This document shows, in pieces, positions 48,101 through 60,327 of a DNA stretch of 64,000 nt. Both the position numbers and the translations under genes were made by a program. The stretch is from Diphasiastrum complanatum (Eukaryota > Streptophyta > Lycopodiopsida > Lycopodiales > Lycopodiaceae). Location: positions 46,023,038 through 46,087,037 of the forward strand of contig CM055097.1 in assembly GCA_029204225.1 (NCBI GenBank), given 5' to 3'. How positions within the stretch are numbered: position 1 is the first letter of the stretch; the number at the start of each line of letters is the position of its first letter. The notes under the pieces were generated by a model that worked only from the letters and a program-made list of their open reading frames with translations, was not told the DNA's origin and did no database searches.

Positions 48101-51100
48101 CTGACTTCACAGTGTATCCGACTTGCTGGATTACATCAACGCTGGCGTAGAGAGCAAACACAAAGACTTCGAACTTTTCAACAAGAAGCCTAGGCATACA
48201 AAGGTATAGCCTGATTATTTAGAATGTGGAAAGAGATATTCTATTTGTTTTATAGTGATGGAATCGTCACATATTGAATGTCTATGCTGACTCTGTTAAT
48301 TTTTCTAAATCCCGTATAAACCTTGCAGTCAAAAGGGAGAAGCTTTGGTCTTTCTTCAATCAACTCTGATGACTTTAACAAAGATTTTATTTCCGATGAG
48401 GAACAAAGATCTTCCGATGACCAGAATGTTGAAATAGCAGAACCTGACGGCAATCATCCTCTTGAAGCTTCAGTTGACGAGGAGGGAAGTGTTACTGTAG
48501 ATGACTTGCTTACAATAACTTCGCCAGCTTCATTGCCTAACACAACAATGGATGCATCTCTAGAAGAGGAGGGATGGCAAGAAGCTGTTTCAAGAAGCCG
48601 AAATCTTGCTGGAGGTGCCAGAAAATCTTGGCGACGAGGACCAACCTTGACAAGAGCAGTTTCAAAGCCAATGAACAAAAATAACCGAATCATTCGCGAT
48701 AGAAGTTTCTCCTCTGTAAATGCAACAGTCAGAAGGAGCAGTGTAAGTTCTGCCACGAATAATGGCAGTTTGTCACAGTCCAATCACTCAGTTAGTCGAC
48801 CTGAAAAAGTATACGTGCCCAGAAAGCAAGGGAATACATCAGTAGCCGGTGGACCGGGAGACCAGCCTACAAGTAACACCTCTGCTACAGATTTACCAGC
48901 AGCCTCTCAACCCTTAATTAGTTTGAACAAATCTGTAGTTTCAAAAAATTTAAAGTCTGCTCAAAGGCCTCACTCTCCTCTTGGAGAAGTCACAACAGCA
49001 GGAGTTTCTCTGCCACCAGAACAAGCCAATTCTGTTGAAACAGAAAATGCAACTCCTAATCTTTCATCCCAAACCAGTTCACTAGCATTGATATATTCAC
49101 CCTCGAACAAACCAGCACCGTCATACAAGGAGGTCGCTCTTGCAGCTCCAGGGACATGTTTGTTGGTGCGTCATGTCAACGAAACCTCTACTTCGGACAA
49201 ACCTCAGCTTGAGATCAATGAATCAAAGCAATCAACAGCGTCCACTTCCATTACAGACGATCCTGGAAAAAAAAGCTTAAGCCAGCAAGTATCTGCTCCT
49301 TCGGATTCTCCTGCATCCGAACTTGAGCTGACTGAAACGTTTATTACTGTAACCCCATCAGCTCTTCAATCAGGTGCTGTAGAAACGTCAAGTGAGAAGG
49401 ATTCTGAAAGAGAGGCAGTCCAAGACGTCCAAGGATCATCCTCCGCTGATTCTGGTGAAATCGTTTCAAAGCCTCTGGAAGGAAGTGGGGATGTAGATTC
49501 TTCGGAAGCTCCATGCGAGGTTGACCGGGAGAGTACACAGTCAGAATCCAGCATTAATGGCACTTCCCTGGACATTGCCAAGTCTTCTGGAGATGATTCT
49601 AGTTGCTTAGCATCTAACGACATTAGCACAGCGGAAGAGCAATCAGAGATGCCTGCAACGCCTCAAACCCCCTCTTCCTCTTCTGAGGCGCCCAAGAAGC
49701 TGTCAGCAGCAGCACCCCCATTCAGCCCTGTCGCCTCCGTGAGCAGAACCACTGCAAGCGGGATTGTAGCCGTGACGCCATTCAAAGATGGAAAAGCTCC
49801 TCAGTCAGGTGGTGGCTTGTCACCTCGAAGCTTTGAAGTCTCCTCCGGACAGACTGCCATTGCTTTAACGCCAATCCGCAAGAATTTGCAACTATTATCT
49901 GCTCCTCAATCCGAATCCCCTTTACAAATAGACGAAGCTGGTGGCGATGCGACACTGCTCATTTCTCGGCAAGCAAATAACCCTGAATTTATAGAGGTTG
50001 AACGTCAGAGCACACCACCCACATCACCATCACCGCCACCTGCACCCACATCCACAGAAGTGGGTAACAGCACACCACCACCACCTCCACCAAAACCCAC
50101 ATCCACAGAAGTGGGTCACAGCGCACCACCACCCACATCCACAGAAGTAGGTGATCTTCAACAGAAACCATTAGGCGATAACATCTCGCAGAGCCCAGCT
50201 GTTAGTTCACCAAAACGTCCAGCCACTGTGGTTAAATCTAATGGAGTGCAGTATGTTTCTGCAAAGTCTATGAATCCTAATGCTGCAGAATTTGTGCCTG
50301 GACGGATCTGGCATCCTTCTCAACAGCTTCATTTGCCAAAGCCATCACTACCGGTGCAGGCCACTGACGATGCAGCAGGAAAACAGCAGAACAACCCCGA
50401 GAGTGTGTCAAGCTTTGAGAAGCTTTCCGATCTCACGGTCAATGAGGCATCGAAGCAGAACTTCAACAGTCCTGTACAGGATTTTCAGCCTGGATCTTGC
50501 AATGGTGGATCTTTGACTTCCCATTCGGATGATTCTGAAAAATTGCCTGGATCCGAGATTATACCTCCGGAAAAATTTGCAGAGGAAACAAAAATCGAGA
50601 CTATCGAATCCTTGACAGTTGAAAGCACCCAAGGGAGACAGGAAGAAAACGAGCAAAAGAAAGAGATTCATGCTTCAATTGATATGCAACCTGAACCTCA
50701 GAAGAAAGTAACAGGCGCTGGGACAACCAAGCTGTGGGCAGACCTGGTAAGTAGTGACAGTGAGACGGAGGATTTTAACGAGCTGGAAGAAGCAGTGGCC
50801 TCTCACAAACAAAGCTCCAGCGATTTGAGAATGGATGAGACACAGCAACCTGAAGGGATAGATATAAAGCTTCAGCCCTTTAAAGCTGAGAATAAGCTGG
50901 GCATTGGTTCCATCCCAAATCACTACACGGAGAACGGAAACACGGCATTTGAGGGATCTGAAAGTGGTGGAAGTGGATCTGAAGATAGCGCAGCAACAAG
51001 TGTCGATCTCCAGCACCTTGTGCAAGAGGAGGCCCTGCCTTACGTCACGAAGAGACAACGCAGATCTAGCGCTCGAAGGGCCCAAGAATTGGAGGAGGGA

Positions 51101-51295
51101 GATAGACTGAATGCTACACTGACCCGGCGACACAGACGAAGAAGCTCTTCTGTGAAGTCACCTCCACCTTCACACACGGACTCATTTAGAGGCGTTGCTA
51201 GGAGGCCTGAGAGCAGTTCTCATTCAGCGTCTGCCTCTACTGCACCTCCCACTGAGTGCTTACTCCCAGCTCAACCAGTTGTGAGTGTTCGCTAA
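38315..51295 (+). CDS. TSS: CLU-family TPR protein of the REC/TSS type, 23 exons
   Basis: CLU proteins are cytosolic, bind RNA and affect mitochondria. The plant REC/TSS branch is tied to chloroplast compartment size and growth. Exons: 38315-38384, 38651-38712, 39227-39319, 39486-39558, 39701-40231, 40367-40431, 40604-40735, 41662-41703, 42381-42908, 43015-43172, 43333-43864, 44809-44871, 44975-45076, 45291-45611, 45750-45842, 46276-46377, 46494-46598, 46947-47080, 47224-47407, 47649-47780, 47886-47998, 48113-48203, 48329-51295. All junctions are GT..AG and the phases sum to 2,230 codons plus stop. The start [20 protein letters not shown] matches the basic REC2/TSS N-terminus. Domains: CLU N-terminal (about 25-110), CLU core (about 300-600), central conserved region (about 765-955), TPRs (about 965-1200), then a Ser/Pro-rich disordered tail (1243-2230). 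The tail is longer than I recall for Arabidopsis TSS (about 1,820 residues in all). Orthology to TSS rather than another REC paralogue is not certain. Confidence 0.93.
39958..40056 (+). other. Possible exitron in exon 5 of the CLU-family gene
   Basis: Begins GTACGT, ends TTTGCTGCCAG, is exactly 99 nt and in phase 0, and contains no stop. Retained, it adds 33 Cys/His-rich residues (186-218, including [18 protein letters not shown]) to a variable linker. Spliced, the frame continues unchanged. Confidence 0.45.
45081..45164. repeat. (CT)28(CA)14 compound microsatellite beside a splice donor
   Basis: The repeat begins two bases after the GTAT donor of the intron following exon 13 (45077-45290) and fills much of that intron. 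Confidence 0.9.
50046..50150 (+). repeat. Coding tandem repeat in the CLU-family tail
   Basis: CCCACATCCACAGAAGT occurs three times, encoding PTSTEVG separated by Pro-rich spacers. Confidence 0.85.
50267..50299 (+). other. PAM2-like motif in the CLU-family tail
   Basis: Encodes [11 protein letters not shown], in frame, residues about 1889-1899. The PAM2 consensus that binds the MLLE domain of poly(A)-binding protein is roughly S-x-L-N-x-x-A-x-x-F-x-P; here the Leu position is Met. Confidence 0.6.
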
Positions 51296-52540
51296 TCTCA
51301 TGTTCATTCTTTCAATGCCCATTGCTTGGCCCTTTGATACTTTGCTTCGTGTACCACAGTTAATAAGAAAAGTTGAGAACTGAAGGTTTTTTCGGTTGGA
51401 AAGATCCATCCTTGTAACATCACGAAGACATTTTTGCTGTTGTAAGATCACTGCAGTGCCTACTACTCTTATATTTTAGTATATTTAGTACACAATAATA
51501 TGTGCAAATAACTTAGCGTTTGGTAACTATTGCGAACTGCAACTGCTAGCCATAGCACTAGAAATAGAGAGGGACAAACTGGAGAAATTTGTATCTGCAG
51601 AATCTCCTTCTCTTAAAGTGGAAGTGAGTGTCAGCTTGTGCTCGATGTCAAATCTCAACGTTATTTCAGTTGGGCTTCAATTCTTTGAATCTTAAAGAAT
51701 GTTTTGATGCTTAACGAAATAATAAGATGTGCAAGCAACAATGCATTGACAACAATGACAATGTACAAAATATATCACTTTTTTAATATCATTTGAATGG
51801 CGTTTATAACTTGTTAAACTGGCTGAGCGTATTGAGTTGCCTTGGGTTCACCTTAACAAAGTATTTCTAGCCTCGAGATATAAGATGATTTTACATATTT
51901 GAACCAGAATTCAATATGAATATGCAGCTGAAACTTTTAATACTTATACTTATTACTACATGCTACCATATGGCACATACATATTGTGTCATAAATATCA
52001 CAAGGATTTTCTAGCCTTGATTTTAGCACAAGGTATCGAGCATGAGTCTCGCCGGTGCTTGATCTAGTAGCTCACAAATAAGAAAATAATCATGCTTGAA
52101 GTTGGTATACATAGTTTTGTGGGAAAAAAAAATTATAGTTGAGTTGGGTAAGAGGGAAATTCTGGCCACAATCACGTAAGCTCGAATTGTACGTTTTTTG
52201 CTATTGACATCTTTTGAGCCTTGTGGCTCCTTGTTTAAGCTCAACCTATTACTTGATGTATAACGTATAACAAAGGTTAGTGTCACTAATCCCAAATACC
52301 AAAAAGTGATGTTATGTGTTTGTTGCAATAGCTAGTCATGTGTTGTTGAATGTATGCAAGCATACTAGCTTCTTGCAATAGCAAGTTGTGTATGAGCCTC
52401 TCAAGCTTCACAAGAGTGCTAATTAGCGATGTAATTATTTCAACACATGACATGACAACTTGTTTGCCATTATTTTTTATCTCAAACGCTCTTAGCTTTC
52501 CCTTAAAAAAAGTACATATGCAGATGGCATTTTTTGCTTA
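51296..52540. other. 3' flank of the CLU-family gene, no gene seen
   Basis: The first few hundred bases should hold the 3' UTR; AATAAGAAA near 51362 is a weak polyadenylation signal. A weak Met-tRNA primer-like word (AGGTATCGAGC) at 52031 hints at an eroded copia edge. Confidence 0.4.
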
Positions 52541-52544
52541 GAGT

Positions 52545-53430
52545 ATAGGAACTAGGAATCGGTTTGATTGAGGAACCCAAACCTTTAGAAGCATTGCAGA
52601 GTGAACAACCAACATTTGATGACCCTACTGAGATTAAGTTTCTAAACTTGTCCCAACAAGGAAAAGAAGAAGGGATTATACAAGTAGGAAAGGATGTAGT
52701 GGGAGAAGAACTAGATGACATGAAAAACTTTTGATCAAATATCATGATAGTGGGACACACCATTCCACTTGCAGAAGGCTCTAAACTAATGATGAGTAGA
52801 CCTTATTGATCTACTTTGCATTACCCCCAACTTATACCAAAAGAATTACTCGAACTACTGAGTGTCGGTTTCTTTTATGAGATCAAACACACTTGATGGG
52901 TTTTGCCAATTGTGTTAGTCCCAAAAAAGAATGTGAATTTACAAATTTGTGCTTATTTTAAAAAGTTGAATGCAGCCACCCAAAAGGATCATTTTTCTCT
53001 ACCATTTACAAAAATTGTGCTTGAATAAATGGCACAACAAGAAACATATAGTTTTCTTGAAGGATTTAGTGCTTATAATCAAGTAAAAATAGCCATGAAG
53101 GATCATTATAAATGACATTAACCAATGAATGGAGAACTTGGGGTTATAAGGTGATGTCATTCAGATTTTGCAATGCTCCAAGCACTTTCCAAAGAGTGAT
53201 GAGCTATGCTCCAAAGAATCTTTATAGAAGTGTTTTGAGATATTTTTTGATGATGTGTGTTCACTCCTTCAAAAATACACACTTGACCTACTTGGAAAAA
53301 GTGTTTATGCAATGTCACTTATGTGACATATTTCCAAACCCTATTAAATATAAGATAATGGTCACACATGACATAATGCTAGGCCAGGTTGTCTCACAAT
53401 CTGGTATCACCACATATTGAGACAAGAATA
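52545..53430 (+). pseudogene. Degraded Ty3/gypsy reverse transcriptase remnant
   Basis: Across several frames the plus strand gives VLVPKKNVNLQICAYFKKLN, AATQKDHFSLPF, QETYSFLEGFSAYNQVKIAM, then a shifted VMSFRFCNAPSTFQRVMS and GQVVSQSGITTY. These match the RT order of the fragment at 22460-23680. The catalytic DD is destroyed and stops are frequent. Confidence 0.75.
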
Positions 53431-53474
53431 AGGGTAAAAATAGTTATGTCTGCCACTATTCGGAGCATGTCATT

Positions 53475-53647
53475 CAGTGCTGCAGATTGAAGGGCAAAAT
53501 GCCCATCCTAGGCCTTTTGCCCTTCAACTGAAGGACATTTTAATCATGCACTCTTCAAATATGAAAGGAAATAAATGGGCATTCCTTTAATTTTAAGGGA
53601 AACTTATTTTTTTGAAGGGTAGGGTTACCCTTCAATCTACAACACTG
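53475..53647. mobile_element. hAT-type MITE, 173 bp
   Basis: Ends are CAGTGCTGCAGATTGAAGGG and, inverted, CAGTGTTGTAGATTGAAGGG, about 23 bp of terminal inversion with only transitions between arms. A perfect 8-bp duplication ATGTCATT flanks it (53467-53474 and 53648-53655). Eight-base duplications and CA-G type ends indicate hAT. No coding capacity. Confidence 0.9.
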
Positions 53648-53834
53648 ATGTCATTGTTCGTCAAACCCTAGCATCCATGGGATATTGTAATCATTATTGG
53701 TGCTTGATATAGGCCTTTGTGCATTATCGGACACCCATCTGTTCTTCTATATTTGCTTCACATACACAAAAATATGTATGTCGATTTCTTACTATAACTG
53801 GTTTAGGCACTCCTGAGTCAAACTTGACATATTT

Positions 53835-53964
53835 GGCGCTTTCATGAATTGCTCTTTCAAGAACTTATAGAAGTAAATTAGTGTTTGGAACCATTATTCG
53901 GCGCTTTCATGAATTGCTCTTTCAAGAACTTATAGAAGTAAATTAGTGTTTGGAACCATTATTC
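53835..53964. repeat. Perfect 65-bp tandem duplication
   Basis: Two identical 65-bp units (53835-53899, 53900-53964) starting GGCGCTTTCATGAATTGC. Perfect identity implies a recent event. Confidence 0.95.
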
Positions 53965-54890
53965 GTAACTTCAAATTATGTTCTCAACTTGCTTGGCACA
54001 AGAAGGACAACCAAATATTATGTTGATTAAAACATATAATAGAACATAGAATTATATGCATATGATTCACCATCGCTCATCAAACAACTATAGCATTCAG
54101 TTTTCTTTTAACTTCAGATATAGATTCCATGCCTTGTAGTCCTTAAATATTGATCCTCGTCTTCCTATCGGGTAAATTGAAATATCCAAGGAGGGTGGGT
54201 GCAAGGATTGGGGTATTGGGTGGGCGTGAGCATTTTTTTTTTTCATGGATTCTTGAACGTGCGGTTGCTAAATGCTCGCACGTCCGAGCATTTTTTCTAA
54301 TAATTAATGAAAATGGAAAATAAATAAATAATTGATTAATTAAACAACAAAAATCAACTGAAATACTCAGGTTGTCATTGTGCGGGCTTTTTTTTTTAAC
54401 AAAAACTTCAAAATGAAAAGCTCAATAAAAAATTTCAATTTTGACCCAGCTTCACTAAATTGACCGTAACTCCCTTGATACTGATCCAAATTAAGAATAC
54501 TAAGTACCTCCGAAAAGCTATCAAAATGAAGCTAAAAAAAACTAGATTCCATCATCGAAATCTACAAAAGAACCCACAATTTAGGAGGATTAGCTTCTTT
54601 GATGTATTTGTTCAATAAGAAAATCAAATTGCAAAAAGAAAACTAGTAAGCACATCTACGTAAGCTTTTCAATCTCCTAGAACAACCAACTATCAAATCA
54701 CAATTGTTAATAATATGAGTCTTCTAGTTTAAAAGAAAAATTGTAAGTCAAATTTAGACTTTCCAAAAGAAAACAAAATGTGATTGCCAATAATAGATTT
54801 TTAGCATACATAACCGTGTAGCAAAATTTACATATGTTACTTTGATTGTATTCATGATAGTTTCAATTTTCACAATGAGCATTGCTTAGC
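53965..54890. other. No gene seen
   Basis: AT-rich, with A- and T-runs near 54230 and 54390. No readable domain. Confidence 0.5.
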
Positions 54891-54891
54891 A

Positions 54892-55068
54892 CTTGGACTG
54901 TATGACAACATACAAATGTTGTTTCCAGAAAAGTTACATACAAGATGGATGGGACCCTATAAGGTCGTTGAAGTCTTTAATAATGGATCGTTACAATTAG
55001 CAGATCTCGAAGGACATTTACTTGATACCCGAGTAAATGGGTCAAGAGTGAAGCGATACTGTGACTGA
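54892..55068 (+). pseudogene. Ty3/gypsy integrase C-terminal end
   Basis: The plus strand reads LYDNIQMLFPEKLHTRWMGP, then YKVVEVFNNGSLQLADLEG, and ends VNGSRVKRYCD with a stop at 55066-55068. This is the usual C-terminus of gypsy pol (R-W-x-GP-[YF] ... VNG-x-R-[VL]-K-x-Y). No upstream integrase remains. Confidence 0.8.
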
Positions 55069-55662
55069 TTTCTAAACAGAAATAGCAGGTTAAGCTTTGC
55101 GATTTAAGCGAATAATGTGAAATATGCAACCATCATTGTTTAGTACACGTTTGAAAAGTTTACCGTTCAGCCTGTGCTGAAAAATGCGACACAGCACCTT
55201 GATTATTTCACTATATATTATTTTCGCAAAATGCGACACCAAATATGTGATTTCGCCATAAGTTGTTTTGCAAAAAATCTGACACTCTTTTTCAATACAT
55301 TGCAGTTCATTTGCCACGCCCACTTGTTGGTTTCATTTTGTGAAAATGTCGACACTGTTTGTATTTGTTTCCACCATGTTTTCATCGTGTTTTTAACATA
55401 TAAGAAATATGCAAAAAAAACTCGATACCTTCGCTTCATGTATAATTCTCGTTATGTTAAGCAAAGACTGCGACACTATTGTGGAATTCGTTGTTAAGTA
55501 AACTCATCATTTTTCGAAAGCGAAAATTGCGACACATGGTTCCGCAATATTCGGCCAAACCATTTTACCAAAAAAGTCATTTACAATTAATACCTTTAGA
55601 CCCTATTTTATAAGGACTATACCTTCAATATTAGGAGGACACTTTTTATTAAATACTGATCT

Positions 55663-56344
55663 TGTAAAAATTACAGCAAATAAGGATCCTAAAACACTTG
55701 AAATGATGAGGGAAACAATAGATTATGATTTCATAAGATTAGCACAAGTTGAACCATCAAAATCCATCAAAAATCTATGCTTGAACCTCACTAAATGGCC
55801 CAAATCCTTGAAGAAGGCTTCACACGTGTGAAAGTACGGCCTCCCACAGTCTGAGTACTGTACACCAGACCTACATTCAATCCTATAATCATTAGTAATC
55901 ACAAGTACTCAAACAATTATGAACATAGAGAGCAATTGCACCATTATGAGAGAAAAAACATGAAATTGCTTGATTGATTTTGGTGAGATATCATCACCTA
56001 TATATACATGATCCATCACGGTTTTGGGCAGGTATGAGTAGCCCTAAACCTATCCCTAATGCTAATTTTGGTGGATCTTTCATCCCTACCAAGTTAGGGT
56101 TGGAATCTTGGAGATCCCTCAACAATGCAAAAATTACCAAAAATAGCTCCTATTTTTTCTCCCTTGTATCTAAGCATAATTTGGACTCATTCCAAAGGTT
56201 CTAACACTTAGGTCTACTGGAGAACATCCTTATGAATGGAATCCTATGCTATTTGGCACGTGTGACAAGCCACATCATGACCATCTAACTATTTACAAGT
56301 CATATGACCAAAACTAGTCAAGCTAGAATTGTGAATTTTTAACA
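55663..56344 (-). repeat. Copia C 3' LTR
   Basis: Contains TATATATA near 56000 (minus strand promoter candidate) and the palindrome CACACGTGTG at 55821-55830. Confidence 0.95.
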
Positions 56345-56353
56345 CTCCTCCTC
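56345..56353 (-). other. Copia C polypurine tract
   Basis: The minus strand reads GAGGAGGAG immediately before the 3' LTR. Confidence 0.85.
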
Positions 56354-56358
56354 ACTAT

Positions 56359-59300
56359 CTAGCTTGGTTCAATCATTGCTTTACTAATCACTCCAAGTGA
56401 TGATCTGAACTTCATAAAAGGTTTCTTTTGAAGTGGTTTAGTAAGTAGATCAGCTACACATTCATTGCTTGGAACATGCTCCAAAGCAATCTCCTTGGCT
56501 TGCACCATTTCTCTCACAAAGTGATGGCATATCTCAATGTGCTTAGATGTTGCATGGAAGATTGGGTTAGATGCAAGGTGTTGGGCTGATATATTGTCAT
56601 TGTAGATGATTGGTGCCTCCTCTGAATCCATGATATTTAGTTCCACCAATAATCTCTTGATCCAAAGTACCTCCTTTGTAGTGGTTGTCAAAGCTTTGTA
56701 CTCGGCCTCGGTTGAAGATAGAGATATAGTTTCTTGCTTTTTTGAAAGCCATGAAACCACACCTTCTCCTATGAAAGTTGAATAGGCACTTGTTGATTTC
56801 CTATCCCTCTTGTCCCCTGCAAAATCTGAATCACTAAATGCATGAAGGTTAATCACATCTCCTCTATATAGAATCCCAAAATCCAATGTACCCGAGATGT
56901 ATCTTAGAATCCTCTTAGCCTTTTTCCAATGGATATTCAATGGCTTTTGCATGGATTGGCTCAACCTACATACACTAAAGCTAAGATCTGGTCTAGTTAT
57001 AGTGATCCACATTAAGGAACCTATAAGTTGCCTAAACAAAGTGATGTCCATGAAGGATCTTTCATCATCTTCATTTGGCACTTTTACATCTTGCTCCATT
57101 GGTGTGTCAACACTTTTGCATACTTCCATCTTAAACTTCTTCAAAAGACTTTGAGAATAGTTTACTTGACTTATAAAGATAAAATCAGACCCTCTAAGTA
57201 CTTCTATGCCTAATATGAAGTGAAGACACCCTAGATCTACCATCTTGAACTCTAAGGATAGATCTATCTTGATTTTTTTCAATACCATCAACACTATTTC
57301 CACTAATGATGATGTCATCTACATAAATGAGTAAAAGTACAATACCAACATCATCAAACTTAATGTAAAGAGTGGGATCATATTCACTTTGAACAAAAGA
57401 AAGTGAAATAAGATAGCAATGTAGTCTTGAATTCCAAGATCTCGAGGCTTGCTTCAAGCCATAGATGCTTCTTTGGAGATGGCATACTTTGTTCTCCATT
57501 CCATGCTTGATGAACCCTTGTGGCTGCTCCATATAGATATCCTCTTCCAAAAAACCATTCAAGAAAGCATTAGAGACATCCATTTGACATAGAATCCATC
57601 CAAAATGTGATGCAAGTGCAATGATTAGTCTTATTGTGACCATCTTGGCCACGGGTCAAAAGTTTCCTCATAGTCTATCCCTCTCTCTTGAGCATAACCT
57701 TTTGCAACTAATCTTGCTTTATGTTTGTTAACACTCCCATTTGCATTCAACTTAAGCTTGAAGACCCACTTGCATCCTATTACATTCCTTTGAGGTCTCT
57801 CAACAAGCAACCAAGTCTCATTCTCAATCAAGGCATCATACTCATCCAACATAGCTTTATACCATTCTTTGGAGTTCAATGCATCTTCAACATTAGATGG
57901 TTCTTCAAAACTAGATAAAGCATAAGAAGTGGATGAGATACCCTCAACTTGCTGTCCTTTGCCTTGATATGTGAGCCTTGATGGCTCCACTTTTGCCCTT
58001 GAAGATCTCCTTGGTGTGATAGGTGGGTTTGGTGCTTGCTCCTCCATGAGCTCCTCCTCAAAACCAAGATCTTGCTCCTCGGCCATCTTCTTCTTGACTG
58101 TTGGAGCACTTGAGCCTTCTTCAAGCATATGCATATGATGTTCATCAAAGATGACATCCCTTGAAACAACAAATTTGTTCAAGGATGGGAGATAGACTTT
58201 GTAGCCCTTGCTTGAGCTTGCATATCCAAGCATGATCCCTCTTGTGGAAGATGGATCCTCCTTGGTTCTTGTTTCCAATGGCACATGCACATAACATATA
58301 CACCCAAAAACTTTCAAGTGATTAAGATTGGGTTTCTTTCCATACAACATCTCATAAGGAGTTTTGCCTTCAATTGCTTTGCAAGACACCCTATTCATCA
58401 AGTAGTTTGCACATACAAGAGACTCACCCCAAAAGGATTTGGGCAAACAAGCATCTAATCTTAAAGCCTTAGAACATTCACATAATGTTCTATTCCTTCT
58501 TTCAGCAACTCCATTTTGTTGAGGAGTGTAAGGACAAGAAGTCTCTTTCTTGATCCCTTCCTCCTCACAAAAGGCCTTGAACTCATTGGAGATGAATTCT
58601 CCACCATTGTCACTTCTAAGAGTCTTGATGCTATGATTATGATGCTTTTCCACAAACAACTTGAACTTTACAAAAGTATCAAATACTTGAGACTTGAAGG
58701 AAAGTAAGAACACCCAACAATATCTTGAGTAGTCATCAATGAAGGTTAAAAACATGGATGAACCTCCATTAGATTTGGTGCTAGCAATGTGCACATCCAA
58801 GTGTATGAGTTCAAGAGGATGAGATGACTTTGTGATGGAGTTAGGAAACACCTTCTTATGTGCCTTGGATAAGGCACAAGCTTCACAAACCTTGTCTTCC
58901 TTCCCAATAGACCTTGGTAGGCCTAAAGCATACTCCTCCTTGATCATAGCCTCCATGGAACCCGAGTTGACATGTCCAAGTCTTTTGTGCCATAAAGTAA
59001 AGGTAGATATCTTGCTCTTCTCGGCCAACATGACAACATTAGTATCCACAAATGCATCCAGCTTATAAAGTTTGCCAAGTCTAGTGCCCTTAGCCACTAT
59101 CTTACCCTTCTTCTTGATGAAACATTCATTTGAAGCAAAGTCAACATTGAAACCATTGTCTACCATTTGGCCAACACTTAGTAGATTCTTTGTTATTGTA
59201 GGAATGTACAAAACACCTTCTATGTTGATCTTTTTGGAAGATCCTAAGCAAAGGGGAATGCTACCAACTCCTTCAATCTTACAAGCTTCATCATTTGCTG

Positions 59301-60327
59301 TATAGATAGACTTTATAGGTCCATCATAAAATAAGAGAGAAGAGAAAAACTCCCTTTTACTAGTCATGTGTGAACTAGCACCCGAGTCAATCCACCAAGG
59401 ATCTTCTCCTTTGAAGCTTGTTGAAAAAAATTTTGACATCATGAGAGAGTCCTCATGTGAACTCTCCTCCTCCTCCTCTTTGCTCATGTTGGCTTGGCTT
59501 TGATCTTGCTTCCTCTTGAAGCATTCCGAGGCATAATGCCCCATCTTGCTACAATAGTAGCACTTCACCTTTGATTTGTCCTTCTTGACTTTGGTGGTTG
59601 ATGGAGATGCCTTTGAGGGTCCTTCTTGATCCTCAAGCTTTGTAGACTTCTTGAATGTTGATACTTTGCCTTTGGACTTGCCTTTGCCTTTGGTGAAGAG
59701 AGCTTGGTCATCTCCACCTTGGATGGAAAGCCTATCCATCCTCTCTTGCATTTGGCTCCTTCTTGATTCCTCGGCCATGAGTGTGCCTTGGAGTTCTTCA
59801 AGTATGGGTAGCTTACCCATAATTGCATATCCCTGAACCAAATTGTCAAATTCAAAGCTTAGTCCATTCAATATGAGTTGAACAAGCTCTTCATCCTTGA
59901 TAGGATCACCTATAAAGGCTAGCTCTTTGTTCAATTCCTTTACTCTTAGGACAAAAGTATGTGCACTCTCTCCTTTCTTTTGATAGCTTCTATAGATTTG
60001 ATTCTTCAAAGCTAACATTATAGTTTGGTTCTTGGATTCATAGACCTTTTGCAAAGTCTACCAAGCATCTTGAGCTGAAGTGCAATCTCCTATCTCTCTT
60101 AAGAGTTCATTTGCAACATTCATTTTTATGCAATGTAGTGCAACATTGCACCTCTTGATGTATTTGGGTTTTTCTTGAGGATGAATAGGTTCACCCTCCT
60201 TACCATTTACAATTTCCATCAGATCTTGCATGATCATGATGGATTCCATTCTAACTTTCCATATGGAATAGTTAGTTTTGTTGAGCCTTTCATTAGTATC
60301 CAAAGGATATGCATTTATAGATGCCAT
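56359..60327 (-). pseudogene. Copia C gag-pol with three small lesions
   Basis: One reading frame from 60327 (MASINAYPLDTNERL, TNYSIWKVRMES) covers gag, the knuckle CYYCSKMGHYASEC, protease IDSGASSHMTS, pre-integrase LWHKRLGHVN, integrase (HLDVHIAS, LRSDNGGEF, NGVAERRNRT), then RT with YVDDIIISG and RNase H with SLSSTEAEYKAL, ending at 56359. Lesions: TAG at 60060-60058 in gag, a one-base loss near 57645 before RT helix VTIRLIIALA, and a one-base gain in an A-run near 57277 after the YVDD box. Catalytic residues in all three enzymes are kept. It is closely related to copia B. Confidence 0.92.

Noticed and set aside
48250-51133. Minus-strand frames of 60-152 codons opposite the last CLU exon
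   Set aside because: Shadows of a strongly coding plus-strand exon. No independent features.
52015-52060. Copia primer site AGGTATCGAGC with a possible LTR end in CA
   Set aside because: Two mismatches plus a missing base, no matching LTR copy and no gag after it. Kept only as a note in the flank entry.
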